The notes: a model not told the origin generated them from the letters alone. A stretch of 64,000 nucleotides of DNA from CAWBOY01 sp963790585 (GCA_963790585.1 CAWBOY010000001.1:620001-684000); one strand, 5' to 3'. Positions 25,369-35,888 are shown, counted from the first letter of the stretch. A program made the numbers and translations.

Positions 25369-26134
25369 ATCCTCCGGCTAACGAGTTATTAGTGCGCGTA
25401 TGCACTCGACGATACTTTTCGCCTTTTCGATGGGCACGCGCCACCGAGGTAATTCAGTCACTCAGACCTAAAGCCGAGGCGGTCGCTCGATCTTGCAAGA
25501 AGCAGCGTAGGTGTGTCTCCAATTCGTTTCGTGGGCCTTGGGTCCCGCCGGGTTGTTTTGTTGCACCCGCTGGTCTTCCGACCGTTGAAAAAACTCAGGA
25601 GTCTGGTAATTCTGCTCACCGTTAATTATCCGAGAGTTCTGTGCGTCATTACCATAGAAAAAAGCAAGAAATCCCATTCTACACCCCGACTGTAGACATT
25701 GACATAGTGGCAAACGAGCCGAGTTCTATCGGCACAAAATTATATATAGAAAGCGTTTGCGTCAACTTCCTAGGTTTGCCAATCCGATTCCTGGCCTTGG
25801 CAAACTGGCATAATGGCCCCGCACCGATCTTTCTTCGATCTGGCCGATCCGAAGCTAGGTAATCCATTTGGCCGTTGGAAACAGATTCGGTTGGTCAGGC
25901 TGCGAGAGTTCTGCGTGTGCATGCGCGCAATGCAATCCATTTAGTGTTTTCCCTGCTAAGAGTTAAGCAGAAACACGTTTGATTGCGCCTTGGCATAAGC
26001 GCAATCAAACGTGTTCATCTGGACCAAGTTGGTGAGACAGAGCCGACAATCAAGAGGGATTATCGGTCGGAAGCTTTTGGTTTAGGAAAGTTTTGAAACC
26101 TAGCCGCCGAATCTGAACGAAGTCTGACGGCCAC
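25369..26134. other. Intergenic region, no gene recognised
   Basis: About 770 bases of lower GC content between the GIY-YIG remnant and the exported N0/LptA-like protein. Several short frames exist on both strands but none has a family motif or ribosome binding site. The only clear structure is the hairpin at 25972-26015. Confidence 0.5.
25972..26015. repeat. Perfect 17-bp-arm hairpin
   Basis: AACACGTTTGATTGCGC at 25972-25988 pairs exactly with GCGCAATCAAACGTGTT at 25999-26015 across a 10-base loop. No U-run follows on either strand. It could be a transcription roadblock, a protein-binding palindrome or the remnant of a mobile element. Confidence 0.75.
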
Positions 26135-27463
26135 TTACGGGTTCAGATCGACCAGCCAGTCACCCCTGATTCGCAGTCGGGGGGCATGAATCTGTGCTTC
26201 TCCGTCGTCGCTTTTCCGTTTCATCCGCACGTTGCCTTCGAGCAATATCGAATCGGTGGGATCCTTCTCGAAGGTGATGTGATCCGCCCATGCTTCGCCG
26301 GACGGCGTGGTGAGTACAACACGCTTTCCAACCATCCGCAGCTTTAACTCCGTTCCATTTTCCTGTCGCATAATAATCACAGCCTTGGCAGCATCCGCCT
26401 TTTTGACTTTAGCCACTTCCGTCGCGTTGACTTCGTGCTTCGCCTGAAGGAGTGTAGCGGGCATGTACAGCGGCATTTCTTCCAGGCAGCCGTCGTCGCT
26501 GACGTAACCGGCTAGCTGGATCTCTTTGGCGATCGGCACGAGCCGGGGCGTCGGCACGGGCTGCAGGCGCTCTTCGGCTTGGGGCGCTGAAGCCGACTTT
26601 AGTCCGCCAAGCAATACGGAGCCACCGTCCACGAAGGCAACCGGAAAGGGATTCGGCGCGACATTATTTGTGGCGATTACCTCGGCCTCTTCGGGGATCT
26701 GTCGCACTACGACTTCGAGCCAGTCCTGGGGCTTGCCTTTGGCTGGCTCGCCGAGCTTCACCTTGAACGGCTCGCCCGGCTTCGCTTCGCGTACAACACG
26801 TACATGCTCGCCAGATTTGTCAAGATTGCCACGTTGCACGTCTAGATTGATGCCGATGCGGCCTTCGTCGATAGTGAGAACGCTGCCTTCCATCGTAAAG
26901 CCTGTTTTTTTCTGCACGGGCTTGGACGAGACTCCGTCCCGATCCTCGACGACGGCCTCAACCTGAATCGCTTCCAGCTTGGCTCGTTGGCCCTCGAAAA
27001 CCGTCACTTTCGGCAGCATCTGGCAATTGCTTGGACCCTCGCAACCGGTGCCGACCGTCACTTGCAGGCTGAATTGCCGCGGCTGAAACTTACGCAAGAC
27101 GGTCAAGAATTCGCCCACTTTCGCTTGCACGGCCGGCGTGGTGCTGACTTCGAGCGACATGCTGCCGGGAACATAATTGATCGTGCCAACCCCGCCTTGG
27201 CTAGACCAAGAAGTGGGAGCGACGAAATTCTCGATGGTCTCGATCAGATGTCTTTCCGTCGTTGTCGGCGGCGTATGCAAATTTTCGTCGTCGCCAACGA
27301 AATCCCGAACAGGAACCACGACATCCGCGACCGCATACGTCCTCGTTTGCAACGCTTTCTTCGATACCGGCGCCGTCGGCTTTTCGTCAGCGCGGACGCC
27401 GCTGAGCGTCGCTGCGATCAAGACGGCGATGGTCATCCATTTGAGCTTTCGGGTCATCGTCAC
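26135..27463 (-). CDS. Exported protein with N0-like and LptA/OstA-like domains
   Basis: 442 residues with signal peptide (LKWMTIAVLIAATLSGVRA). Residues 40-125 (YAVADVVVPVRDF, IETIENFVAPTSW, SLEVSTTPAVQAKVGEFL) are the secretin/TonB N0-type short domain common in planctomycete exported proteins. A beta-rich middle follows (GCEGPSNCQMLPKVTVFEGQ). The C-terminus (WADHITFEKDPTDSILLEGN, VRMKRK, IHAPRLRI) looks like an LptA/OstA-type beta strand pattern found in lipopolysaccharide transport proteins. The role is unknown; lpxA elsewhere in the window shows the host makes lipid A-like molecules. It is divergent from thiO. Confidence 0.65.
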   Translation of the reverse strand: MTMTRKLKWMTIAVLIAATLSGVRADEKPTAPVSKKALQTRTYAVADVVVPVRDFVGDDENLHTPPTTTERHLIETIENFVAPTSWSSQGGVGTINYVPGSMSLEVSTTPAVQAKVGEFLTVLRKFQPRQFSLQVTVGTGCEGPSNCQMLPKVTVFEGQRAKLEAIQVEAVVEDRDGVSSKPVQKKTGFTMEGSVLTIDEGRIGINLDVQRGNLDKSGEHVRVVREAKPGEPFKVKLGEPAKGKPQDWLEVVVRQIPEEAEVIATNNVAPNPFPVAFVDGGSVLLGGLKSASAPQAEERLQPVPTPRLVPIAKEIQLAGYVSDDGCLEEMPLYMPATLLQAKHEVNATEVAKVKKADAAKAVIIMRQENGTELKLRMVGKRVVLTTPSGEAWADHITFEKDPTDSILLEGNVRMKRKSDDGEAQIHAPRLRIRGDWLVDLNP

Positions 27464-27549
27464 TTGTCTCCTTGCGTTTCAACCGGATTGTGGTTGAGGC
27501 TCCAGGGGCGCGGGTTCGTCCCTGGTTGGGGCGTTGCTATAACAACTGC

Positions 27550-28677
27550 ATGAGTTGGCATCCAGATATCTTGATCGTCGGCGGCGGCGTCATTGGCCTG
27601 ACTACCGCGTATTACCTGGTTCGCCAGGGCGCTTCAGTCCGCTTACTCGATCAAGGCGACCTGGGCCGCCAAGCCTCCTGGGCCGGGGCGGGCATCATCC
27701 CTCCGGGCGATTCAGAACGAGCCCAAACGCCTTACGATCGCTTGCGTGCGTTCAGCTCTGGCTTGTTTCCGGGTCTCTCGGCGGATCTTCGGGAGCAAAC
27801 TGGGATCGATAATGGCTATCTTGTCTGCGGCGGCGTGGAGTTGCCGGAGCCGGGATCGCCGATTGCAACGGATCAATGGTTACTCGAAGGGATCGAATTT
27901 GAGAAACTGGATCGGTCCGGATTGAAGCGCGTCGTTCCCGAACTCACGCCAAGTCCGCAAGAGGGATATTACCTACCCGCTATGGCGCAGCTGCGCAATC
28001 CTCGTTATCTCAAAGCCTTGATTCAGTTTTGTCAACAAACCGGCGTTGATCTGAAGCCAGGTGTCACGGCGCGGAGCTTCGTTCTTGATGGGTCGCGGAT
28101 ATTGGGCGTAGAGACGAATCAAGGGAGACAAACGGCGGGAAGCGTCTTGCTCGCAACCGGCGCCTGGACCGACCCACTCTTGCTGCAGGTCGGTTTTCAG
28201 CCGGGCATTCATCCGGTGCGCGGTCAGATCGCCCTCTTGCGAACCAACCGCACTGGTGTCTTTCCCATTCTGCTTCAAGGAAAGCGCTACGTTGTAAGAC
28301 GCAACGACGGACTCGTTCTTGTCGGATCGACGGAAGAGAATGCGGGGTTTGACGCGGTCCCGACGGCAACAGCCATCGCGTCGTTGGTGGAGTTCAGCAG
28401 GCATCTCATGCCTGGCTTGGGCGAACCACCAATTGAGCGCAGCTGGGCTGGACTCAGGCCAGGCAGTATTGATGGTCTTCCTTACCTTGGAGTGGTCCCG
28501 GGTTATGACGGGCTATTCGTAGCTGCCGGCCATTTCCGCGCGGGGATCCAGCTCTCTCCAGCGACTGGTCTCTTGATGTCCGAGCTTCTTGCGAGGAAGC
28601 CTACGTCTATCGCAATTGACGATTTCCGTCTCGACCGCCCGCCGGCGCTGAAAACGGAGAGCGCTTTCCGGTCATGA
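27550..28677 (+). CDS. thiO: FAD-dependent glycine oxidase, ThiO type
   Basis: 375 residues from ATG 27550. The dinucleotide motif DILIVGGGVIGLTTAYYL opens the protein, followed by LLDQGDLGRQASWAGAGIIPP, and the C-terminus has GLRPGSIDGLPYLGVVPGYDG and GHFRAGIQLSPATG, the D-amino-acid-oxidase/glycine-oxidase signature. ThiO oxidises glycine to iminoglycine for the thiazole half of thiamine. No other thiamine gene is in the window, so a related amine oxidase is possible. A longer frame from 27472 has no ribosome binding site. Confidence 0.85.
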   Translation: MSWHPDILIVGGGVIGLTTAYYLVRQGASVRLLDQGDLGRQASWAGAGIIPPGDSERAQTPYDRLRAFSSGLFPGLSADLREQTGIDNGYLVCGGVELPEPGSPIATDQWLLEGIEFEKLDRSGLKRVVPELTPSPQEGYYLPAMAQLRNPRYLKALIQFCQQTGVDLKPGVTARSFVLDGSRILGVETNQGRQTAGSVLLATGAWTDPLLLQVGFQPGIHPVRGQIALLRTNRTGVFPILLQGKRYVVRRNDGLVLVGSTEENAGFDAVPTATAIASLVEFSRHLMPGLGEPPIERSWAGLRPGSIDGLPYLGVVPGYDGLFVAAGHFRAGIQLSPATGLLMSELLARKPTSIAIDDFRLDRPPALKTESAFRS

Positions 28678-28812
28678 CAAAGGTTCGTTACAATGCGACT
28701 ACGAGGAACTCGCCAGCCTAAAACGCCAGAGCGGGGTAAAGTCAACGAAACCCGTCGCTTGCGCTCCGGGCCGGTACATGACAAATGCAAGACTGACCAG
28801 GAGCCAGTACGA

Positions 28813-30594
28813 ATGGAGAACCTTTCCGCCCGCGCCTTGACGGGCCAGCTCTCCGAGGACCTTGGCTGGCTGGAACAATACGCGAAGCAGCGGCCCGGTC
28901 AAGAGCTTGCGGGGGGGCTACTGCGCCTGGCGGCGGGTTTGATTCGTAACTGCGTCGGCCCTATTTTTGATGGCGAGCCGCCGACGCCGTTGCACGTCGT
29001 GGTCGTCGGCGGTGCCGGCGCGGGCAAGAGCACAGTCGCCAATCTGCTCAGCGGCGTCCAGGCAGCCGAGGCCAATCCGCAGGCTGGATTCACACGTCAT
29101 CCGATCGCCTATACGAGCTATGCAGGACCGCAAAACTGGTCAGGACACTTCGGCTTTCTTGGTCCCTTGCAACGACTAACGGATCCGGCGCCGTCCAGTC
29201 TTGACCAGGATGTCTATCAGGTGCGGCGCGTGCCGACCGAACCGAGCGGGTACGATCTGCTCAAAGAGTTCGTCGTGTGGGATTGCCCGGACATGACAAC
29301 CTGGGCCGCCGCCGGCTATATTCCGCGCTTGATTGAGGCAGCGTCTCTCGCGGACATTCTCGTCTATGTGGCGTCGGACGAGCGTTACAACGACGAGATG
29401 CCGACACAGTTTCTCGACATGTTGCTAAAGACGGGAAAGCCAGTCGTCTGCTGCCTTATGAAGATGCGCGAAGCGGATGCGCCAGCTCTGGTCGCTCATT
29501 TCAAGAAAGAGGTTGTCAGCCGCCTGCCTCCTGGCGTCGTCGGCTGTTTGGCCATTCCTTTCCTGACACCGCAGCAGATGGCGGACCCGGTGCAGATGGC
29601 GGGGCGCTTTCGCATTCCCCTGGTCAATCAAGTGTCCGTCCTCGGTACGCCCGCGAAGGACGCGCAGCGGCGCAGTGTTCAGGGGGCGTTGCGTTTTCTG
29701 AGCCGATCCCAGGACCAATTCTTGGCGGTTGCTCGCGAAGACGTCACGGCGATGAATTCCTGGAAATCGACGGTGCATCATGGACAAGCGGAGTTTGACT
29801 CTCGCTATTATCGTGAATATCTTGCCTCGGAACGGTTTCAGGGCTTCGACGATGTATTGATCCGGCTCATGCAACTCTTGGAAGTTCCAATAATCGGTCA
29901 GGTGATGTATGTCCTGCGCGTGCCGTTTCAATTGCTCAAAGGAGCGTTGAATAAGGCGATAAATCGACCCGACGCTCTCGGCCGCGGCGAGCAGCCCGTA
30001 CTCGACGATGTGATCACCGGCTGGATCGACATGCTTCGCAAGGAAGCGGCACGGAATGCGGACAAACATCCGCTTTGGGCCCATATCGGCCGGGGCTTCG
30101 TCAGCGGCCGATTGATTGAGCAAACTCGCGAGAAATATCTACAGTTTTATCGCACCTTCCAGGTGGCTCTCGCCGACGAAATCAACCGTTCCGCGCGGCT
30201 GATCTATGAAGAGCTTGAAAAGCACCCCGCCCGGCTCAATATGATTCGCGGCGCCAAGCTGGCGGCCGAGGTAGGGATTGTCGGCGCGACCATTGGATCA
30301 GCTGGGTTGTTAAGCCCGCTGAACCTCGCCTTTGTCCCGTTGGCCTCGGGGTTGACGCATTCACTCGTCGAACTTGTGGGCAAAGGCTACGTCGATACGC
30401 AGCGCGAACAGACGCGGCGCCGGCAACAAGAATTGCTCATGCAACACGTTTCAAGGCCGCTCGCCGAGTGGCTGATCCAGTGGCCGGCGACAGGCGGCTC
30501 GGAGTTTGAGAGACTACAACTGGCGCTGCGCCGTGTTCCGACCGCGCTCAAGGAGTTGGAGATCAAAGCACACGCGGCGCTGCGTGGAGTGTGA
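28813..30594 (+). CDS. Dynamin-like GTPase (first of a pair)
   Basis: 593 residues from ATG 28813 with CAGGAG upstream. G1 is VVGGAGAGKSTVANLLSG (about residue 65). A G3-like segment is VVWDCPDMTTWAAAGYIP, and VVCCLMKMRE sits where the G4 NKxD is expected but lacks the motif. The C-terminal half is helical with a hydrophobic hairpin (GIVGATIGSAGLLSPLNLAFVPLASGL) resembling membrane-inserting parts of bacterial dynamins. The protein ends near RRVPTALKELEIKAHA. It is followed by a second GTPase gene 180 bp on. Paired dynamin-like proteins often act together in membrane remodelling; this is by analogy. Confidence 0.75.
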   Translation: MENLSARALTGQLSEDLGWLEQYAKQRPGQELAGGLLRLAAGLIRNCVGPIFDGEPPTPLHVVVVGGAGAGKSTVANLLSGVQAAEANPQAGFTRHPIAYTSYAGPQNWSGHFGFLGPLQRLTDPAPSSLDQDVYQVRRVPTEPSGYDLLKEFVVWDCPDMTTWAAAGYIPRLIEAASLADILVYVASDERYNDEMPTQFLDMLLKTGKPVVCCLMKMREADAPALVAHFKKEVVSRLPPGVVGCLAIPFLTPQQMADPVQMAGRFRIPLVNQVSVLGTPAKDAQRRSVQGALRFLSRSQDQFLAVAREDVTAMNSWKSTVHHGQAEFDSRYYREYLASERFQGFDDVLIRLMQLLEVPIIGQVMYVLRVPFQLLKGALNKAINRPDALGRGEQPVLDDVITGWIDMLRKEAARNADKHPLWAHIGRGFVSGRLIEQTREKYLQFYRTFQVALADEINRSARLIYEELEKHPARLNMIRGAKLAAEVGIVGATIGSAGLLSPLNLAFVPLASGLTHSLVELVGKGYVDTQREQTRRRQQELLMQHVSRPLAEWLIQWPATGGSEFERLQLALRRVPTALKELEIKAHAALRGV

Positions 30595-30608
30595 ACGGCA
30601 ATCATAAT

Positions 30609-30764
30609 TGCATCGTCGATAAAATAGAGAGACCGTGGCCGGGGTCGGTACTCCGACCCCGGTCTGGCAATAGCGACTCCCTGAGAACCGGGGTCGGAGT
30701 ACCGACCCCGGCCACGGCTTCTTATGGCGCGGGACAGCCGTCAAGCTGCATCGTCGATAAAAAA
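30609..30764. repeat. Palindromic repeat CCGGGGTCGG..., flanked by 16-bp direct repeats
   Basis: At 30633-30717, CCGTGGCCGGGGTCGGTACTCC and its inverse face each other around a 30-bp centre; it is the same family as the array at 57713. Outside it the direct repeat TGCATCGTCGATAAAA occurs at 30609 and again at 30749. The second copy is part of the leader of the downstream GTPase gene. Confidence 0.8.
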
Positions 30765-30772
30765 GAGGGATC

Positions 30773-32646
30773 ATGGGAATAGAATCTGCACCTCCCGTGG
30801 CGACGGCGCCTCTTCTGCGCACTCTCTCGCCGGCACTGCGCGGCCTCGAGCGCAGCCTCCGCGGCTGGCTCGATTTTCCCCATAAGGCGAAACTCTCGAC
30901 GATCCACCGCGCCGCTCTGGAGGGACTAGCGACCGATTTACATCGGCAGGCCGACGCGCTCGACGTGGAGCGGCCATTGCTCGTCATCATGCTGATGGGC
31001 GGCACCGGCGTCGGCAAATCGTCGTTGCTCAACGCCCTCGCCGGTGGCAGCGTCGCTATCGCGTCTTTCACCAGGCCGACGACGCGCGATCCGGTTGTCT
31101 ACTATCACGAATCGGTTCGCCCCGATCGGCTCGATCCGGCTCTGCGGAACTGCCGACTGGTGCCGCACGATCGGCCGGCCCTCGAACAGAAGATCCTCGT
31201 AGACACGCCTGATCTCGACAGCACTCATATCGAGAATCGCGAGAAACTGATTCAGGTGCTGCCCGTCGCCGACATCGTTCTGTTCGTCGGCTCCCAGGAA
31301 AAATATCACGATCAGATCGGCTGGGAGATTTTTCTCGAAGCAGCGCAAACGCAAGGCATTCGCCTTCGTGCTGAATAAATGGGACCGCTGCTCGCGGCAG
31401 ACGCAAACCGGCCTTCGTCCTGACGACGATCTCCTGCGCGACCTGAAGGACGAAGGTTTCGTGGCACCGCTCTTGTTCCGCACCTGCGCTCAACATTGGG
31501 TCGACAAGGCGAACGTCACCAATGCCATTCCGGTGGCCCTCCCGGTCAACGCGGACGGTGAAGCGGCTGCTCCGGTCTCTGCGGCCTCGCCGACGGCGGA
31601 GTTGCCGGAAGGGGAACAGTTTCTCGACTTGGTTCACTGGTTGGAATCGGGTCTATCCCGGCTCGAGATCGAAGCGATCAAGGCGCGCGGCGTCAGTCAA
31701 ATGCTGCATTATCTCGAAGATGCCCTGGAAGCCGCTCGGCCACTCGATCTCACCGAAGCCGGCGAACGCGTCCGTAAGGCCTGGAGCAAGCCGCTGACCG
31801 ACGATGCGCGAACGACCACGGACGTACTCATAAGCACACTTGAGCCATTCCAACGTGAGATCGAGCATCATTTCGCCCTGGAGGGCCAACATCGCTTCCG
31901 AGGCATCATGGGCAGCTACCTCGGCCTGTTCACCAAGATGCGCTATGCCGGCAGTACGCTGCGCCAGCGCATACCCTTTGTGGGTCATGGCAACGTCGAA
32001 CGCGCGCCGGCGGCGTGGGACCTCGCGATGTTCACCCGCGCTTGCTCCGACGTGACCGCGAACCGCCAGCTCGACGCCCGTGGCAAGGCCTTGGCGAATC
32101 GCCTTTTGGTCGAAGCCGATGGCCAAGGCTTCCCGGTCGACCTGCTCACCGAGTCTGTCGAAGCTGCGTCCCGGATCGATTGGCGCCAGCGCTATGCACA
32201 CATCCTCAGCGAAGCGCTCCATCACGTCGAAAGCCAATGGACGCGGCCGACGGGACGCACGCCGCTATGTTCACGGAACGCTATTGATTCTCGCCGACTG
32301 GGTACCGGTGACGGCCTTTCTCGTATCGTTGGTTTGGCTGTTAATCCGCTATTTCGACCCCTGGCAACAGGGCTTGGTCAAACCGTCCATTTGGGATATT
32401 TTAATTCCGTTTATGATCCTTTTGATTGTCTTGATTATCATGCACTTGCTAATCGCGCTACTCCTCCCGATGAAATGGAGCGCGATTCGCGAAGAGTTTC
32501 GTAAACGGCTGGGCGAAGATTTGGGCAGCGAGTTGACGGACCGCTACGCGCCGCTCGTCGGTGAGCTGGTTACAGCGCTCCTCGCGGAGCGAAAACAGGT
32601 GGACGGAATCATAGCGGAAACGCGCGAGGTCGGCAGCGTGGCTTGA
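30773..32646 (+). CDS. Dynamin-like GTPase (second of a pair), two frameshifts
   Basis: Start ATG 30773 after AAAGAGGGATC. G1 is IMLMGGTGVGKSSLLNAL (about residue 70), G3 ILVDTPDLDSTH, and in the next frame G4 FVLNKWDRCSRQ. The first shift is near 31360 (QRKRKAFAFVLNKWD is the natural reading). The second is near 32265, after VESQWTRPTGR. The last frame gives two membrane helices (LLILADWVPVTAFLVSLVWLL and ILIPFMILLIVLIIMHLLIALLL) and a helical tail ending 32646. The repaired length is about 624 residues. It probably localises to the inner membrane. With the preceding gene it forms a tandem large-GTPase module. Confidence 0.75.
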
Positions 32647-32713
32647 GAAGCACGAGCGATCATCGGAAATCGCGGGTTTATATGGGAAATGACAACGAGA
32701 TCAGAAGGGATGA

Positions 32714-32735
32714 CCCCCGGCAAGCCGGGGGCTAT
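32714..32735. repeat. Short hairpin CCCCCGGCAAGCCGGGGG
   Basis: CCCCCGGC-AA-GCCGGGGG followed by CTAT. The same 22 bases occur at 36643-36664 and 49240-49261, each between genes. Confidence 0.85.
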
Positions 32736-32830
32736 GCAAAGAGATCGCACTTGCGGTGGAATTAGGCAGCTTCATACCATAAGCAGCACGATTGAAATCA
32801 AATTTCACCCACCCGAGGGGAGCGGATAGG

Positions 32831-34881
32831 ATGTCTGCTAACAGCCTCACTCTCGCACGTTCAGCTCCAGAGACATTCGATGCACGGCCAGCCGATACCG
32901 CGCTGGCGAATGCGATCGATCATGCGCGGGAGCGTCTCCTCGGCCTGCAAAAACCCGATGGCCATTGGGTCGGCGAGCTTCAAGGCGACACGATTCTGGA
33001 GTCAGAATATATTCTTTTGCTCGCGTTTTTGGGACGCGAACAGGAAGAAGTCGCGGCCAAGGCGGCGCGCTACATCCTGACTCAGCAACGTCCGGAAGGT
33101 GGCTGGTCCAATTATGTTGATGGTCCATTTGAACTCTCGGTGTCGGTAAAGGCCTATTTCGCGCTCAAGCTCGTCGGCCACGACCCCGAAGCGCCCGCAA
33201 TGCGGCGTTGTCGCGAGTTGATCCGCGAGTATGGCGGCGCCGCGGCGTGCAACAGCTTCACGAAATTTTACCTCGCCCTTCTCGGACAATTCCCCTACGA
33301 AAACTGCCCTTCTGTTCCGGTTGAGATGGTGCTTCTGCCGCGTTGGTTTTACGTCAACCTCTATGCCATGTCGAGCTGGACGCGGACGATTGTCGTCCCC
33401 CTGAGCATTTTTTCCGCCATCAAGCCGGTGCGGCGCCTGCCGGCTCAACAAGGGATCGCCGAGCTATTTCTCCTGCCTCCCGAAACCCCGTTGCCGACCG
33501 GCGCGGCAGACGGGCCGCTGGCTGAGCTGGTCCAACTTTTTCCTGATGTTCGATCGGGTTTACAAGACGGCCGAACGGCTGAGCTTTCTGCGCCCGTTTC
33601 GTCAGCGTGCCATCCTCGCGGCCGAACGCTGGATGCGCGAACGCTTTGAAGACAGCGACGGGCTCGGTGCGATCTTCCCGCCGATGATTTACACGGTCAT
33701 CGCCCTGCGTTGCCTCGGTGTCAATCGTGATGCGCCAGAAATTCGATGGGCGTTGAAGCAGCTCGAAGATCTCGCGATCGAAGAAAAGGATACCGTTCGT
33801 CTGCAGCCGTGTGTTTCGCCAGTCTGGGATACGGCGCTGAGCCTCATCGCGGTTGCGGATTGCGGCGAGGCAAGCGACCGCTCGGCCATGAACCGGTCTA
33901 CTCAGTGGCTTCTGGACCGGGAGGTAAGGCGGCCAGGTGACTGGAGTATCACAAACCCGCATTTGGAGCCGGGCGGCTGGTTTTTTGAATATCGCAACGG
34001 GTTCTATCCCGACACCGATGACACGGCGATGGTTTTGATGGCCTTGGCTAAGTCAGGGCAGAAGGCCAAGGCGGACGCGCGTGCCGCCATCGAACGCGGC
34101 CTGAAACTGGCTGGTCGGCATGCAAAATCGCGACGGCGGTTGGGCGGCCTTTGATCGCGATATCAACCGCGAGGTTCTAACGAAGGTGCCGTTCGCCGAT
34201 CACAACGCCATGCTCGATCCGAGCTGCCCCGACATAACAGCACGCGTGCTCGAAGCCCTCGGCTATCACGGCGTGGACGTCAATGAACCCTGCGTAATCC
34301 GAGCTATCGCGTTCCTGCGGCAGACGCAGGGTCGACGCGGATGCTGGCCGGGTCGCTGGGGCGTGAACTACATTTACGGCACCTGGCAGGTTCTCCAGGG
34401 TCTGGCGCAGATCGGCCTCAATCAGCAAGACCCCATGATTCGTCGCGGCGTGGTCTGGCTCAAGGAAGTGCAACAGGTCAATGGAAGCTGGGGCGAGAGT
34501 TGCCTAAGCTATGACGACCCCAACTGGGCCGGCAAAGGCGAACCGACCGCGTCCCAGACGGCCTGGGCCTTGCTAGGCCTGATCGCCGCCGGCGAAGCCG
34601 AGAGCAGCGCGGTTCAGGCAGGTATCGATTATTTGGTGAGCACCCAAGAAACAAACGGCGGCTGGATCGAGGAGCCATTCACGGGAACCGGATTTCCGAA
34701 GGTTTTTTATCTGAAATACCACCTTTACAGTCTTTATTTTCCGTTAATGGCGCTGGCGCGATATGAAAAGGTCATGCGGGATCGAAGTCGCGATTGTTTA
34801 GCCGCTCGCCTAACGCTGCAGCAGCAAAACGACGGTCGGACATATTCCGTTATTTGGAGAAACCTATGCGTTTTCCCTTGA
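32831..34881 (+). CDS. shc: Squalene-hopene cyclase, frameshifted
   Basis: The start ATG 32831 has GAGGGGAGCGGATAGG upstream. Reading through three frames gives a class II triterpene cyclase of about 680 residues. QW repeats are seen (QKPDGHWVGELQGD, QRPEGGWSNYVDG, NRDGGWAAFDRD, QQVNGSWGESC, QETNGGWIEEPF). The catalytic acid motif YPDTDDTAMVLMAL (DxDD) is at about 34005-34045. Shifts lie near 33540 and 34125. The last residues (RNLCVFP) overlap the hpnH start by 16 bases, and the true end may also be shifted. It cyclises squalene to hopene in the membrane. It is the first gene of a hopanoid operon. Confidence 0.9.
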
Positions 34882-35885
34882 GTTTGACGTCGAGCATGGT
34901 CGGCTACATGGCCGGCAAAAAATCAGCGGCGTGAAGAAGTTTCCGCTGGTTTTGATGCTGGAACCTTTGCACGCTTGCAACCTCACCTGCACCGGCTGCG
35001 GTCGCATCCGTGAATACTCATCGACGATCAAGGACAAACTCACGGTGGAGGAATGCCTCAACGCCGTCGACGAGGCCGGGGCGCCGATCGTCAGCATTTG
35101 CGGCGGCGAGCCGATGATCTACCCGGAGATCGGCAAATTGGTCGCTGCGATCCTGAAGAAACGCAAGAATATCTACCTGTGTACCAACGGCATGTTCATC
35201 AAAAAACAGCTCCATGAATTTGAGCCGACCAGCCGGTTTTTCTTCAATGTGCATCTCGATGGTTTGGAGGCGACCCATGACCGCGCCGTCGAACGCGATG
35301 GCGTGTTCCAAGTCGGCGGTAGAGGGGATCATCGCGGCCAAGAAAGCCGGTTTTCTCGTCTGCACCAACACGACGATTTATAAGGACTCCGACCTCAACG
35401 AAATCGATCAACTGTTCGCCTATCTGACCAAGCTCGGTGTCGATGGCTTCATGCTGTCGCCGGCTTATGGCTATGTCGCGGTGCAAGAGACCAATCCAGA
35501 CGGCGCAGCCGAAATTTTCATGACGCGCGACGACATTCGGGCCAAGTTCAAAGAAGCGGAAAAACTGCTAAAGAAGTACCGGATGATGTCGTCACCGATC
35601 TACATGGAGTTTTTGAGCGGCAAGCGAGAATTGTCATGCACCGCCTGGGGCAATCCGACTTACAACACCAAAGGTTGGAAAGGGCCTTGCTACCTCATCA
35701 CCGACGAACATCATGACACATTCCGCGGCCTGATGGACGACACCGACTGGGACAGCTACGGTCACGGCAAAGATCCCCGTTGCGAGCATTGCATGGTTCA
35801 TTGCGGTTATGAGCCGTCGGCCGCTCTCGGCGTCAACGGCAAGCTGGGTGACAGCCTGAAAATGCTCATGTGGCAACTCAGCTGA
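34866..35885 (+). CDS. hpnH: Adenosyl-hopene transferase HpnH (radical SAM), frameshifted
   Basis: ATG 34866 gives MRFPLSLTSSMVGYMAGKK. There one A is missing from the A-run at 34917-34922; restored, it continues ISGVKKFPLVLMLEPLHACN. The radical SAM motif CNLTCTGC (C-x3-C-x2-C) follows, then VSICGGEPMIYPEI. A second slip near 35312 separates DRAVERDGVF from KSAVEGIIAAKKAGF. The C-terminus has the family cysteines (LSCTAWGNPTYNTKGWKGPC; CEHCMVHCGYEPS). It joins 5'-deoxyadenosine to hopene. It lies between shc and hpnG in the usual order. Confidence 0.92.
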
Positions 35886-35888
35886 GCA

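Noticed and set aside
31360..31380. Programmed frameshift in the second GTPase
   Set aside because: No slippery heptamer with downstream structure is obvious, and several unrelated genes nearby show the same type of slip.
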